Source: Desulfuromusa sp.
GTDB taxonomy: Bacteria > Desulfobacterota > Desulfuromonadia > Desulfuromonadales > Geopsychrobacteraceae
Direction: 5' to 3'
Assembly: GCA_029933365.1 (NCBI GenBank)
Contig: JAOZOH010000018.1
Span: 1 to 30,276, forward strand
Length of the DNA stretch: 30,276 bases
Position numbers and translations under genes: made by a program. The notes below the pieces were generated by a model. That model searched no databases. It was given only the letters and a program-made list of their open reading frames with translations, and had not been told where the DNA came from. This document shows, piece by piece, positions 1-6,395 of the stretch. The stretch's first letter is position 1; each line of letters opens with the position of its first letter.

Positions 1-59
1 AAAAATTCTTCGGTGTCATGCGTGAGCCCGAGTTAGAACAAATTTGCCGTGAGCGATAG
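1..59 (+). CDS. C-terminal end of an unidentified protein (partial)
   Basis: From base 3 an open frame reads KFFGVMREPELEQICRER and stops at TAG 57-59. The 5' part lies outside the window. The composition is protein-like, and a terminator-like hairpin begins exactly at the stop codon, which supports a real gene end. I do not recognise the family from 18 residues. It is on the same strand as the cytochrome gene at 222, but the hairpin and a possible promoter lie between them, so co-transcription is uncertain. Confidence 0.45.
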   Translation, partial: KFFGVMREPELEQICRER

Positions 60-84
60 TTGGTTGTGCTAAAACCAGCTATTT
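57..84 (+). terminator. Terminator-like hairpin at end of partial gene
   Basis: Nine-base arms TAGTTGGTT (57-65) and AACCAGCTA (73-81) pair with one G-T wobble around a 7-base loop, followed only by TTTG. The T tract is short, so termination may be inefficient. Confidence 0.4.
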
Positions 85-111
85 GTAAATACCATAACTC
101 ATCAATATTAC
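83..111 (+). promoter_or_regulatory. Possible sigma70 promoter for the cytochrome gene
   Basis: TTGTAA (83-88) and TATTAC (106-111) are separated by 17 bases, each matching four of six consensus positions. Transcription would start near 118, giving a leader of about 100 bases that holds both inverted repeats described below. The match is modest. Confidence 0.35.
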
Positions 112-123
112 ACGATCCTTACC

Positions 124-153
124 CGACATCTTACGATATTTCAATCGATGTCG
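124..153 (+). promoter_or_regulatory. Bulged inverted repeat upstream of the cytochrome gene
   Basis: CGACAT then CGAT on the left (124-129, 134-137) pairs with ATCG then ATGTCG on the right (144-153). That makes ten base pairs with a four-base bulge (CTTA) and a six-base loop. It could be an operator or, if the promoter at 83-111 is right, an mRNA leader hairpin. No known regulator site is recognised. Confidence 0.4.
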
Positions 154-174
154 AATGAAATCAGTCAAGAAACA

Positions 175-191
175 TGTAACTATCAGTTACA
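175..191 (+). promoter_or_regulatory. Perfect 17-base inverted repeat before the cytochrome RBS
   Basis: TGTAACT (175-181) and AGTTACA (185-191) are perfect arms around ATC. The element ends 16 bases before the strong ribosome binding site AAAGGAGGT (208-216) of the cytochrome gene. The TGTAAC/GTTACA half-site layout is typical of a dimeric regulator operator, but as RNA it would also form a small hairpin. Which regulator would bind is unknown. Confidence 0.45.
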
Positions 192-221
192 GGAACCAAT
201 CACCTAAAAAGGAGGTAAACA

Positions 222-542
222 ATGAAAAAACTTTTAATTCTTTTAACTGCCACAATTTTAATTTCATCCATAGCAACTGTGGTCATTGCCATATCCACTG
301 GTCCTACTGAAATGAAATACGAACCTAAGATGGGAACAGTCACTTTCAACCACGATGCCCACCAAAAACTGACCGACTGCGTAACCTGCCATCACACGGG
401 AGATTATGCTCAGTGCAAAAGTTGCCATGGGGTTGATGAAAATGCCCCCAAAGCGAAAATTGCGTATCATAAGCAATGTAAAGATTGTCACAAGGAGATA
501 AAAAAAGGTCCCACAAAATGCAAGGAATGTCATATCAAGTAA
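222..542 (+). CDS. Periplasmic tetrahaem c3-type cytochrome
   Basis: A 106-residue small multihaem cytochrome c, expected to carry electrons in the periplasm between inner-membrane and outer-membrane or soluble reductases in metal/sulfur respiration. A signal peptide spans about residues 1-23 (KK, then a hydrophobic run). Four CxxCH haem-attachment motifs lie at C53-H57, C65-H69, C86-H90 and C100-H104. Four further histidines (H44, H47, H58, H83) sit where the distal ligands of cytochrome c3 sit, so all four haems can be bis-histidinyl. The segment KKGPTKCKECH closely matches Geobacter/Desulfuromonas c7 proteins (PpcA type), which carry only three haems. The extra motif CKSCH at 65-69 corresponds to haem II of c3. 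The start is fixed by a near-perfect RBS (AAAGGAGGT, 208-216). It is a single-gene unit, closed by the terminator at 567-606. Confidence 0.93.
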   Translation: MKKLLILLTATILISSIATVVIAISTGPTEMKYEPKMGTVTFNHDAHQKLTDCVTCHHTGDYAQCKSCHGVDENAPKAKIAYHKQCKDCHKEIKKGPTKCKECHIK

Positions 543-566
543 CTATTGGCTATGACCTCGGTTCCC

Positions 567-606
567 AAAAAAGGTGAATTTTTATAATGAAATTCACCTT
601 TTTTTA
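567..606 (+). terminator. Rho-independent terminator of the cytochrome gene
   Basis: AAGGTGAATT (571-580) pairs with AATTCACCTT (591-600) around a 10-base loop. It is flanked by an A run on the left and a T run on the right, 25 bases after the stop codon. Confidence 0.85.
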
Positions 607-666
607 TTGCTTTTTTTACACGCCAAAAAAAAAATAAGATAATTTCAATTAATCTTTATTTTTTAG

Positions 667-694
667 TTGACATTAATTTTAATCACGTTATAAT
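667..694 (+). promoter_or_regulatory. Consensus sigma70 promoter with no gene downstream
   Basis: TTGACA (667-672) and TATAAT (689-694) are both perfect hexamers, separated by 16 bases. The predicted start is near 701. The only thing downstream on this strand is the short segment ending in the terminator at 736-771, so the promoter probably drives a small RNA. Confidence 0.75.
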
Positions 695-700
695 GCAACC

Positions 701-771
701 AAAGATAAGAAAGATCTCTCTCAAGAAAGACTTTTGCCCCGTGTTCTCCCTCCTGACGCGGGGCTTTTTTT
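701..771 (+). ncRNA. Candidate small RNA with C-rich terminator loop
   Basis: This is a predicted transcript of about 70 nt between a consensus promoter and a strong intrinsic terminator, with no credible ORF or RBS. The 5' part is purine-rich and contains the octamer AAGAAAGA twice (707-714 and 723-730). The 3' hairpin presents the loop UCUCCCUCCUG. Its CCUCCU (749-754) is complementary to the AGGAGG Shine-Dalgarno core used by several genes in this window. C-rich loops of this kind are known in trans-acting sRNAs such as RsaE in firmicutes and the CCUCC-loop family in alphaproteobacteria. Function here is inferred; I recognise no Rfam family. Confidence 0.55.
736..771 (+). terminator. Intrinsic terminator closing the candidate sRNA
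   Basis: GCCCCGTGT (736-744) pairs with ACGCGGGGC (756-764) over nine pairs (one G-U), with an 11-base pyrimidine-rich loop, followed by seven T. On the minus strand the stem is not followed by T, so it serves the plus strand. Confidence 0.8.
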
Positions 772-803
772 ATCCCTGGCACCTTCACTCTTTTTGATTT
801 ACT

Positions 804-821
804 AAAAAGCTCTCTGAGCCT
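804..821 (-). terminator. Possible weak terminator of the pyrophosphatase gene
   Basis: On the minus strand AGGCTC, loop AGA, then GAGCTT forms a six-pair stem (one G-U) followed by TTT. It overlaps the last bases of the stop codon region. It is weak but correctly placed. Confidence 0.35.
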
Positions 822-2475
822 ATACCCCCTTGAACACTTTCAGTAAATGGGGAACCAGTTGCTTCTTACGTGAAAGAACCCCATTCAGACGATAGAGGTT
901 CTCTGCCTCCTGCGGATAACCAATAATAAATGCCAATTCACGTGATCCAGCAGTTAATAACAAACTATTTTCCAACACAATATCAGTGACCAATAACGCT
1001 GCCAGCTCATAACCTTTATCTTCCCGGATTTTTTCTAATTCATCCAGCAGTTCTTTCTGGCGCTGGTGGAAGGATTGGAAGTTAACCACCTCAACCTGCC
1101 CTAAGCCGAGCAAAGAATCACCAGCAGTGTATTCTTTGAAATCGGTAAAAATTAATTTACGTGCAGGAGTACCACTTGCCATAGGACTCCCGGCGGCAAA
1201 CAATTGTGAACCAAATTCCTGGTAATCCAAGCCTGAAATCAGTTCTAACCAGGGAACCAATTTACGATCAACTTCTGTTGTTGTGGGAGATTTTAGAATA
1301 ACGGTATCTGAAAGCAATCCAGCCAGCAGCAAGCCTGCGATTTTTTTCTCCGGCTCTATCCCTGCCTGTTGATAGAGAGTTGAGACCAGAGAACAAGTAC
1401 TTCCAAGGGGCTGATTTATAAAACTGATCGGCAAATCGGTATGGAAATTTCCCAGCCGATGATGGTCAATAACCTCGAGAATTCCAACTTTATCTGCCCC
1501 GGGAACCGCTTGAGACAGTTCATTGTGATCAACCAGAATCAATTTAACTGGTGAATTTTTTATTAAATGACTTTTGGTAGCAACCCCCTCAACCCGCCCT
1601 TCAGCAGAACAGACAATCGCTCCCGGTTGTTTTCCATGGGTTAACTTTAAACGTAGCTCTTCAAGTAAATCGTTCTGTTTGACCACCATAAAGTCGGACT
1701 CAGCCAGAAGCCCGACCGGAGTTGCCATTCGGGTCAACCAGACACAGTTTGCCGTATCGTAATGACTCACCAGAATTGACACGTTATTCTCACGTGCTGT
1801 TGCAAGCAGTTTTTCATCAACCGGTGAACTTCCCGAAATAATCAATAAGCGGACACCTGCTTGAACAGCAAGACGCTGTATACCAGGTCGGTCACCTGTA
1901 ATCAGAATTGTTTTTTCGGGAACTATTTCATCGACCCAACGGCTGAAGCTGGCTTCTCGTCTGGCACCAACATGAAGGTCAAGCTCCTCAACTTGATCAG
2001 CATTAAACAGATGCTGTGCAGTTGCACTGAGACAATTTTGAATAGAACTGAGCGAGGCACGAATGCGACGCAGCTTTTCCGCCTCAACGGGAACAAGAAA
2101 AAATTCAGTAGCTCGCTTTAACGATAATAACCCCTGAGCTCGACCATCGTCATCAACCACCGGGAGCGTCCGGATGTGGTGCTGATGATAAAGTTCAATC
2201 GCTTTCGACATGGGTGCAGATTGGTGGATTGATATCACCTTTTCGGTTACGACATCTTTGATGCGTGGATGAACGTCACTAAGCAATTCCGGAACATCAA
2301 CGCCCAGATAATCCAGCACAAACTGGGTCTGATGATTAATATTACCAGCCCTTGCTGCCTGGACACCCATTAGCCCCTGTTGCTGACGCAATTTTGCGTA
2401 GGCAATGGCACTGCAGATTGAATCAGAATCGGGATTCCGATGTCCAACCACAAAAATCTTGTCCGTTGTCTGCAT
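820..2475 (-). CDS. ppaC: Manganese-dependent inorganic pyrophosphatase with CBS and DRTGG domains
   Basis: Family II (DHH) pyrophosphatase, hydrolysing cytosolic pyrophosphate to phosphate with Mn. The first DHH motif is GHRNPDSDS, with H12, D16 and D18 as metal ligands. The central region inserts a CBS pair split by a DRTGG domain (ITGDRPGIQRLAVQAGVRLL, roughly residues 195-245). The metal-binding D337-H338-H339 (IDHHRLGN) follows, then a DHHA2 domain ending in the SRKKQ phosphate-binding motif at 535-539. At 551 residues it is the long regulated form, far longer than the simple ~310-residue enzyme. In characterised CBS-PPases, AMP and ADP inhibit while ATP and diadenosine polyphosphates activate, so nucleotide control is likely. 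The ATG is preceded by AAGGGGAAAC. It follows the DUF3108 gene by 11 bases, probably in one transcript. Confidence 0.93.
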   Translation of the reverse strand: MQTTDKIFVVGHRNPDSDSICSAIAYAKLRQQQGLMGVQAARAGNINHQTQFVLDYLGVDVPELLSDVHPRIKDVVTEKVISIHQSAPMSKAIELYHQHHIRTLPVVDDDGRAQGLLSLKRATEFFLVPVEAEKLRRIRASLSSIQNCLSATAQHLFNADQVEELDLHVGARREASFSRWVDEIVPEKTILITGDRPGIQRLAVQAGVRLLIISGSSPVDEKLLATARENNVSILVSHYDTANCVWLTRMATPVGLLAESDFMVVKQNDLLEELRLKLTHGKQPGAIVCSAEGRVEGVATKSHLIKNSPVKLILVDHNELSQAVPGADKVGILEVIDHHRLGNFHTDLPISFINQPLGSTCSLVSTLYQQAGIEPEKKIAGLLLAGLLSDTVILKSPTTTEVDRKLVPWLELISGLDYQEFGSQLFAAGSPMASGTPARKLIFTDFKEYTAGDSLLGLGQVEVVNFQSFHQRQKELLDELEKIREDKGYELAALLVTDIVLENSLLLTAGSRELAFIIGYPQEAENLYRLNGVLSRKKQLVPHLLKVFKGV

Positions 2476-2486
2476 GGTGTTTCCCC

Positions 2487-3299
2487 TTAATTCAAAGGAG
2501 ATGTACGAAGTCTCCCCCGTACGTCTCCCAAACCAATAACATTTTTAATTATTCCTTTATGTGGCCGCATCAAAGCATCAAAACTCGCTAAAATATCGCG
2601 GCCTTTGGTCCCAAAAACAGAGGGATCAACCAGAATGCGGCACTGGACAGGATCTGTCGCAAAAAACTTCTGGTCTTTCCTACTCTTTTTTCGTAAAGGA
2701 TCAACCACAATATCCTGTTTTCCCTTGCGGCGAAAAGTTGGGATAAGAAGATGATCTGTCCCAGTCTTTCCATAAAAACCAAGCCGCAGATTATAGAGCG
2801 CACTTAAAATATCGAACAGAGGCTTATTATTTTCCAGCGGATACAACTTATCCGCATAAGCATTCCCATTTTTCAACTTTTGATACCTGACCTGATTAGC
2901 TGCATAATCAAAATCATATCTGGTTATTTTTTCACTGCGCGACTTTTCAGAACCCCGAATCGTATGGGAACTATGCCATAAGGGTTGCAGTAAACCTGAC
3001 GTACCAATCTTCATAAGTGTTTGATATTTTTCTACCCTATTTCGGGTAAATAAAGCAGCCATTCCCAGTGTTTTAGCCTGCAAAATAATTAAAAAGGTTC
3101 CAGATTTTTCTCCAGGCAACAGTTGCAGTGACCCCTCAGCAAGATGGTCAAACCAGAGAAATGAAATATCATAAGAGAGGGACTCTCCAACGAGGGATTG
3201 GATGGGGTGATCTGCCACAGAAAATTCTTGAGAAAATGAACGTCCAGATAAGCCTATCAGGAATAACAAAAGAAGCAGTATTTTTATTTTATTTTGCAT
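2487..3299 (-). CDS. DUF3108 family exported protein
   Basis: A 270-residue protein of unknown function, matching the DUF3108 pattern seen in Geobacter and relatives. The ATG at 3297-3299 is chosen because it begins a clear signal peptide (MQNKIKILLLLLFLIGL, cleavage likely after SFS) and has AGGA six bases upstream. A 22-codon extension in the same frame lacks an RBS and would place non-secretory sequence before the signal. The mature part is beta-rich and contains the typical DUF3108 elements (SYDISFLWFDHLAEGSLQL near the start, then an FDILSALYNLR helix and a C-terminal strand region). A periplasmic or outer-membrane-associated role is likely, but the function is unknown. It is upstream of and close to the pyrophosphatase gene and divergent from the ArsR gene. 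Confidence 0.8.
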   Translation of the reverse strand: MQNKIKILLLLLFLIGLSGRSFSQEFSVADHPIQSLVGESLSYDISFLWFDHLAEGSLQLLPGEKSGTFLIILQAKTLGMAALFTRNRVEKYQTLMKIGTSGLLQPLWHSSHTIRGSEKSRSEKITRYDFDYAANQVRYQKLKNGNAYADKLYPLENNKPLFDILSALYNLRLGFYGKTGTDHLLIPTFRRKGKQDIVVDPLRKKSRKDQKFFATDPVQCRILVDPSVFGTKGRDILASFDALMRPHKGIIKNVIGLGDVRGRLRTSPLN

Positions 3300-3332
3300 G
3301 AAGAATCCTGACAAATAACGGCAAATCATTTC

Positions 3333-3361
3333 TTGACGAAAATAATTATTGCCTCTAATAT
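3333..3361 (+). promoter_or_regulatory. Sigma70 promoter of the ArsR gene
   Basis: TTGACG (3333-3338) and TAATAT (3356-3361) have a 17-base spacer. The predicted start is near 3368, about 28 bases before the start codon. Confidence 0.65.
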
Positions 3362-3363
3362 CC

Positions 3364-3380
3364 ATATATTCGAAATATTA
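3364..3380 (+). promoter_or_regulatory. Candidate ArsR operator over the transcription start
   Basis: AT-rich imperfect dyad ATATT-CGA-AATAT lies just downstream of the -10 box, overlapping the predicted start. Short AT-rich dyads in this position are typical of autoregulated ArsR/SmtB genes. The assignment is inferred from position and symmetry only. Confidence 0.4.
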
Positions 3381-3395
3381 ATAAAGGAGGCCAAT

Positions 3396-3713
3396 ATGAC
3401 TGCATCGACCGAAAAGCTCCCCTTTGATTCCGATCAGGATTATGATCGAGAGTCAGAAATTTTGAAAGTTCTTGGCCATCCAATTCGCTTGAAGATCATT
3501 GCTGGACTTATGTCACAATCCTGCAATGTCAAAAAAATATGGGAATGTCTCTCTCTTCCACAAGCAACCGTTTCCCAGCACCTTGCGCTCTTAAAAAACA
3601 AGGGAATCATTACCGGTCGCCGGGAAGGGGTAGAAGTCTACTATAAGGTCACCTCACCAGAAGCTGTCCGAATAGTCACTGCTATCTTTGGTGATTCAAT
3701 TACCTGCAGTTAG
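3396..3713 (+). CDS. ArsR/SmtB-family winged-helix regulator
   Basis: A 105-residue DNA-binding repressor. The start ATG 3396 is set by AAAGGAGG at 3383-3390; a longer in-frame start at 3333 would lie in the promoter. It contains the ArsR signature VLGHPIRLKIIAGL (residues 25-38), the recognition helix region LPQATVSQHLALLKNKGII (54-72) and the beta-wing RREGVEVYYKV (75-85). The canonical ELCVCDL metal-binding motif is absent. The three cysteines are C43, C51 and C104. The wide spacing of C43 and C104 recalls the thiol pair of sulfide/persulfide sensors SqrR and BigR, but the alignment is not exact. No classical target (transporter, rhodanese, SQR) is adjacent; it is divergent from DUF3108. 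The effector is unknown. Confidence 0.85.
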   Translation: MTASTEKLPFDSDQDYDRESEILKVLGHPIRLKIIAGLMSQSCNVKKIWECLSLPQATVSQHLALLKNKGIITGRREGVEVYYKVTSPEAVRIVTAIFGDSITCS

Positions 3714-3732
3714 TTTATCGAATAATTCATGA

Positions 3733-3767
3733 AAAAAAACGGTCGTCCTGCAAGACGGCCGTTTTTT
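3733..3767. terminator. Bidirectional terminator between ArsR and tautomerase genes
   Basis: AACGGTCGTC (3738-3747) pairs with GACGGCCGTT (3754-3763), with an A run before and T run after, so it can terminate both the plus-strand ArsR gene and the convergent minus-strand tautomerase gene. Confidence 0.85.
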
Positions 3768-3820
3768 ATTTCTGCTCAATCAAATCTGCTACTTTCACAA
3801 CTTTTACGATGCTGACAATC

Positions 3821-4018
3821 CTACTTTCCAGAACGGATCGTCGCAACAGTTTTCCCTCGAATCCCCCAGTTTTCTGCGGAAACTTCTTCAATAATAACAT
3901 GAGTCGCTTCAGGGTTCTTGCCCAGAACCTCCTTCATAACGACAGTGATGCGATCCATCAGTTCTTCTTTCTTTTCAGCACTGATTCCCTCAAGCGCACG
4001 AACAGTAACTACCGGCAT
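3821..4018 (-). CDS. 4-oxalocrotonate tautomerase family protein
   Basis: A 65-residue small enzyme of the tautomerase superfamily, which uses an N-terminal proline as general base on enol/keto substrates and normally works as a hexamer of ~60-residue subunits. The start is set at 4016-4018 because it gives MPVVTVRALEG, exposing Pro2 after Met removal. AGGAGG lies seven bases upstream. The seven-codon upstream extension would bury the proline and is rejected. The C-terminal part (VIIEEVSAENWGIRGKTV) has the usual IxE(V)xxxNWG signature. The substrate cannot be told from sequence. No aromatic-degradation genes are nearby, so a role in catechol meta-cleavage is not supported. Confidence 0.88.
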   Translation of the reverse strand: MPVVTVRALEGISAEKKEELMDRITVVMKEVLGKNPEATHVIIEEVSAENWGIRGKTVATIRSGK

Positions 4019-4059
4019 TTCATGACCTCCTTTCAACACAATTTCCCAATGGAAACTTC

Positions 4060-4086
4060 ATTATAGCGCGAGAACAAAAAAATCAA
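4060..4086 (-). promoter_or_regulatory. Promoter of the tautomerase gene
   Basis: On the minus strand a perfect TATAAT (4060-4065) is preceded by TTGATT (4081-4086) with a short 15-base spacer. The perfect -10 and the position about 40 bases before the start support it; the spacer is suboptimal. Confidence 0.45.
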
Positions 4087-4155
4087 CAGTCATATTGTTT
4101 ATTATTTCCGCCACCAACGTCAGATTCAAAAATCATTTACTCCTTGAGTATTCAT

Positions 4156-5055
4156 TCAATCAATTTGGTAATACAGTAGATTCATACCTTTCGCTTGATC
4201 TATTTCGGGAAAGTCCTCACCTGAACAAACGATCTGCAGCAACTTTGCCCGAGGACCCAAATCGACAAATAGCCGCTGAATTTTATCCGGCGATAAATGA
4301 GGACTACTCAAACAAGCCAGAACCTTTCCACCAGGACTCAGCAGTGAAGGTAATTTACGAACCAATTTTGGCCAATCCCGCTGTGCCAGAAAATTATCCC
4401 CCTGATCTGTCGGTGGGTCACAAACAATCAAATCAAAAGGTGCAAGTTTGCGTAATCGGCTAAAACTGCGAAACAGTTCAATTGGTAAAAAACTCACCCT
4501 GCGTAAGTCTAAGTCATTGAGGCGATGATTCAGTTTCCCCAATTCCAAAGCACCACGATTCATATCCAAATTAACAACCTGGGTTGCGCCAACAGACATT
4601 GCAGCAACTGAAAAACTACAGGTATAAGAAAATAGATTGAGAACCTTCTTACCCTTCCCTACTTCCCTTACCAAGGTTCTACCTTGCACCATATCGGGGA
4701 AAAACCCGATATTCTGTGCGCCATTTAAACGCAGTCGATACTTCAGTCCAGCCTCAACAGCATTGACCTCCGTGGGCAATTTACCTGAAAGAATACGGCT
4801 GGGTGAATTTCGCAAATAGCGTTTCTGCAAAACAATCGCCTCGATATCGGCAAGCCCAGCTTGCAACAAGGCAACAAGCTGTGCAAGCCAAACTTCGTCT
4901 CGCTGTCGATATAACATCACCAGGACAACGGGCTTAAACCAATCAATCACAAGGTCTTCATAACCGGGAAAGCAATGCCCCCGACCGTGAAACAGGCGAC
5001 GCGATTCATTCCCAAGAAAAATTCTCTTATTAATCTCAACCTTAATTACATTCAT
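4156..5055 (-). CDS. Class I SAM-dependent methyltransferase, RlmI/RlmK-like
   Basis: A 299-residue methyltransferase resembling the C-terminal catalytic part of the 23S rRNA methyltransferases RlmI and RlmKL (Methyltrans_SAM family). The N-terminal portion contains ESRRLFHGRGHCFPGYEDLV, the ExxRxxxGxGxxxPG segment of that group. Motif I is VLNLFSYTCSFSVAAMSVGA, followed by the acidic ribose-binding turn (VNLDMN). Motif IV is DLIVCDPPT. There is no N-terminal PUA domain, unlike E. coli RlmI. rRNA (cytosine-C5 or guanine) methylation is the likely role, but the exact target is not readable. The ATG at 5055 has no clear Shine-Dalgarno. It is divergent from the DUF3014 gene. Confidence 0.72.
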   Translation of the reverse strand: MNVIKVEINKRIFLGNESRRLFHGRGHCFPGYEDLVIDWFKPVVLVMLYRQRDEVWLAQLVALLQAGLADIEAIVLQKRYLRNSPSRILSGKLPTEVNAVEAGLKYRLRLNGAQNIGFFPDMVQGRTLVREVGKGKKVLNLFSYTCSFSVAAMSVGATQVVNLDMNRGALELGKLNHRLNDLDLRRVSFLPIELFRSFSRLRKLAPFDLIVCDPPTDQGDNFLAQRDWPKLVRKLPSLLSPGGKVLACLSSPHLSPDKIQRLFVDLGPRAKLLQIVCSGEDFPEIDQAKGMNLLYYQID

Positions 5056-5164
5056 ATGGCTAACGAAAAAAATTTATAAAAATCATATTAGATCAAATAA
5101 CTACTGGAAATGATGAAATAAAATAGTCATAATGACGAACATATATCATAGAGGAGAAGGATCA

Positions 5165-6007
5165 ATGAAGAAAACCAACCTGATCATTTTCATATTAATG
5201 ATTCTGCTCGGCGCCATAGGGCTCTCCATCTATCTCCAGAGCAGACCGGCTCCAGAGCACAGTACTCAAGATATTCAACCAGCGGCACCAAAAGAACCAA
5301 TTAAAAAACCGATTGTTCACTATCCAGTTCCAGAACCCGTTGCGGAACAACCCGCCATACCGGCTGAACAAAATAACTTAGAAACTCAACCCGTGGAACT
5401 GCCACTCCCAAAAGTCTTACCAACAATACAGGACAGTGATCAAAGTATTCAAGATGCCCTGAAAAGCCTACTCAGTAGTCAGACTATTTATCATTTATTC
5501 TACACCGATAACTTCATCCAAAAATTTGTTGCGACGATTGACAATCTTCCGGAAAAACGTCTGGCGAGAGCCTTATTACCAATAAAAGCACCAGGGGGTA
5601 AATTTCTGGCAGCGGGGACACCCGAAGCACCTCAAATTAGTAGCAAAAATTATAAACGCTACAATGCCTATCTTACCCTGATGGAATCGATTGATCAGAA
5701 TCTGGCAATCAAAATTTATACCTATTTTTATCCCTTGTTCCAAACAGCTTACGAACAATTGGGCTATAAAAATGCCTATTTCAATGATCGACTGGTCTAT
5801 GTAATTGATCACCTGCTGGAAACACCAAATCCGCCAGACCCGCTGCTACTTGCTCAGCCGGCAGTTCTTTACACCTATGCAGACCCAAGCTTGGAAAACC
5901 TCTCGTCCGGGCAGAAAATATTGCTCAGGATAGGACAACACAAAAGGCTGAGAACTCTTAAAATTTTAGAATCTTATCGTTCAAATTTGACAGACCTCCA
6001 CCCATGA
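5165..6007 (+). CDS. DUF3014 family membrane-anchored protein
   Basis: A 280-residue protein of unknown function. ATG 5165 is preferred over an upstream in-frame ATG because AGGAGAAGG (5152-5160) precedes it and it starts directly with a membrane anchor (about residues 5-25, LIIFILMILLGAIGLSIYL). A proline-, glutamate- and glutamine-rich spacer of about 60 residues follows. The DUF3014 domain then fills the rest (from about LPTIQDSDQSIQDALKSLLS to the end), with YNAYLTLMESIDQNLAIKIY and the LGYKNAYFNDRLVYVIDHLL region conserved in that family. The domain should face the periplasm. It is a single gene, divergent from the methyltransferase and closed by the hairpin at 6016-6045. Confidence 0.82.
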   Translation: MKKTNLIIFILMILLGAIGLSIYLQSRPAPEHSTQDIQPAAPKEPIKKPIVHYPVPEPVAEQPAIPAEQNNLETQPVELPLPKVLPTIQDSDQSIQDALKSLLSSQTIYHLFYTDNFIQKFVATIDNLPEKRLARALLPIKAPGGKFLAAGTPEAPQISSKNYKRYNAYLTLMESIDQNLAIKIYTYFYPLFQTAYEQLGYKNAYFNDRLVYVIDHLLETPNPPDPLLLAQPAVLYTYADPSLENLSSGQKILLRIGQHKRLRTLKILESYRSNLTDLHP

Positions 6008-6015
6008 CAAAGTAA

Positions 6016-6045
6016 AAAGGCTCAACCATCTCCAGTTGAGCCTTT
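6016..6045. terminator. Terminator between DUF3014 and the small-protein gene
   Basis: AAAGGCTCAAC (6016-6026) pairs perfectly with GTTGAGCCTTT (6035-6045). On the minus strand it runs into TTTTTAC and is a good terminator for the gene at 6073. On the plus strand the T tract is interrupted (TTTCCTTA), but it probably also ends the DUF3014 transcript. Confidence 0.75.
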
Positions 6046-6072
6046 CCTTACATAAATAACAGCAACAATAAA

Positions 6073-6264
6073 TTATGCGAAACGACGTTCAGAACCCTGA
6101 TATTTTGGATCTACAAAATTTCTGATCGGATCAATTCCAGGATAAACCCAACCATCCGAGCGCTGAAACTTAATAATCCCATCTCTTTCGATCAACCTCT
6201 GCAACACTTTGGTATCAACTATACCCATCATTCCATCTTGATAAATAACAGAAACTTCTTTCAT
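6073..6264 (-). CDS. Small conserved protein, paralogue of the next gene
   Basis: A 63-residue soluble protein of unknown function, with no signal peptide or membrane segment. It is clearly homologous over its full length to the neighbour at 6396-6587. Shared features are an N-terminal strand ending in YxDG, a central L..LI segment, then I.xFxRSxGWV, DP(I/V)R and a C-terminal Y.GxERR. I believe this matches the family NCBI calls GSU3473-type in Geobacter and relatives, from memory only. AAGGAGA lies seven bases before the ATG. The aromatic/basic pattern looks like a small one-domain fold and could bind a nucleotide, nucleic acid or protein, but nothing in the sequence decides this. Confidence 0.8.
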   Translation of the reverse strand: MKEVSVIYQDGMMGIVDTKVLQRLIERDGIIKFQRSDGWVYPGIDPIRNFVDPKYQGSERRFA

Positions 6265-6395
6265 CTTGTATCTCCTTCGATTTTGATAACCCTACCATTT
6301 GGCAGCTCCAAAACAAAGAACAAAGAAATAAAATCTCTATCATATCAATAAGTTAATGCATAAAAAACAATATTTAATAATTAATAAGTAAAAGA

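Noticed and set aside
693..800. A short ORF (about 33 codons) from ATG 693 across the candidate sRNA
   Set aside because: Its start codon lies within the -10 box, upstream of the predicted transcription start, there is no ribosome site, and it runs through the terminator stem.
4095..4463. A 122-codon plus-strand open frame
   Set aside because: It overlaps the 3' part of the methyltransferase gene antisense, has no ribosome site, and its composition is that of a shadow frame.
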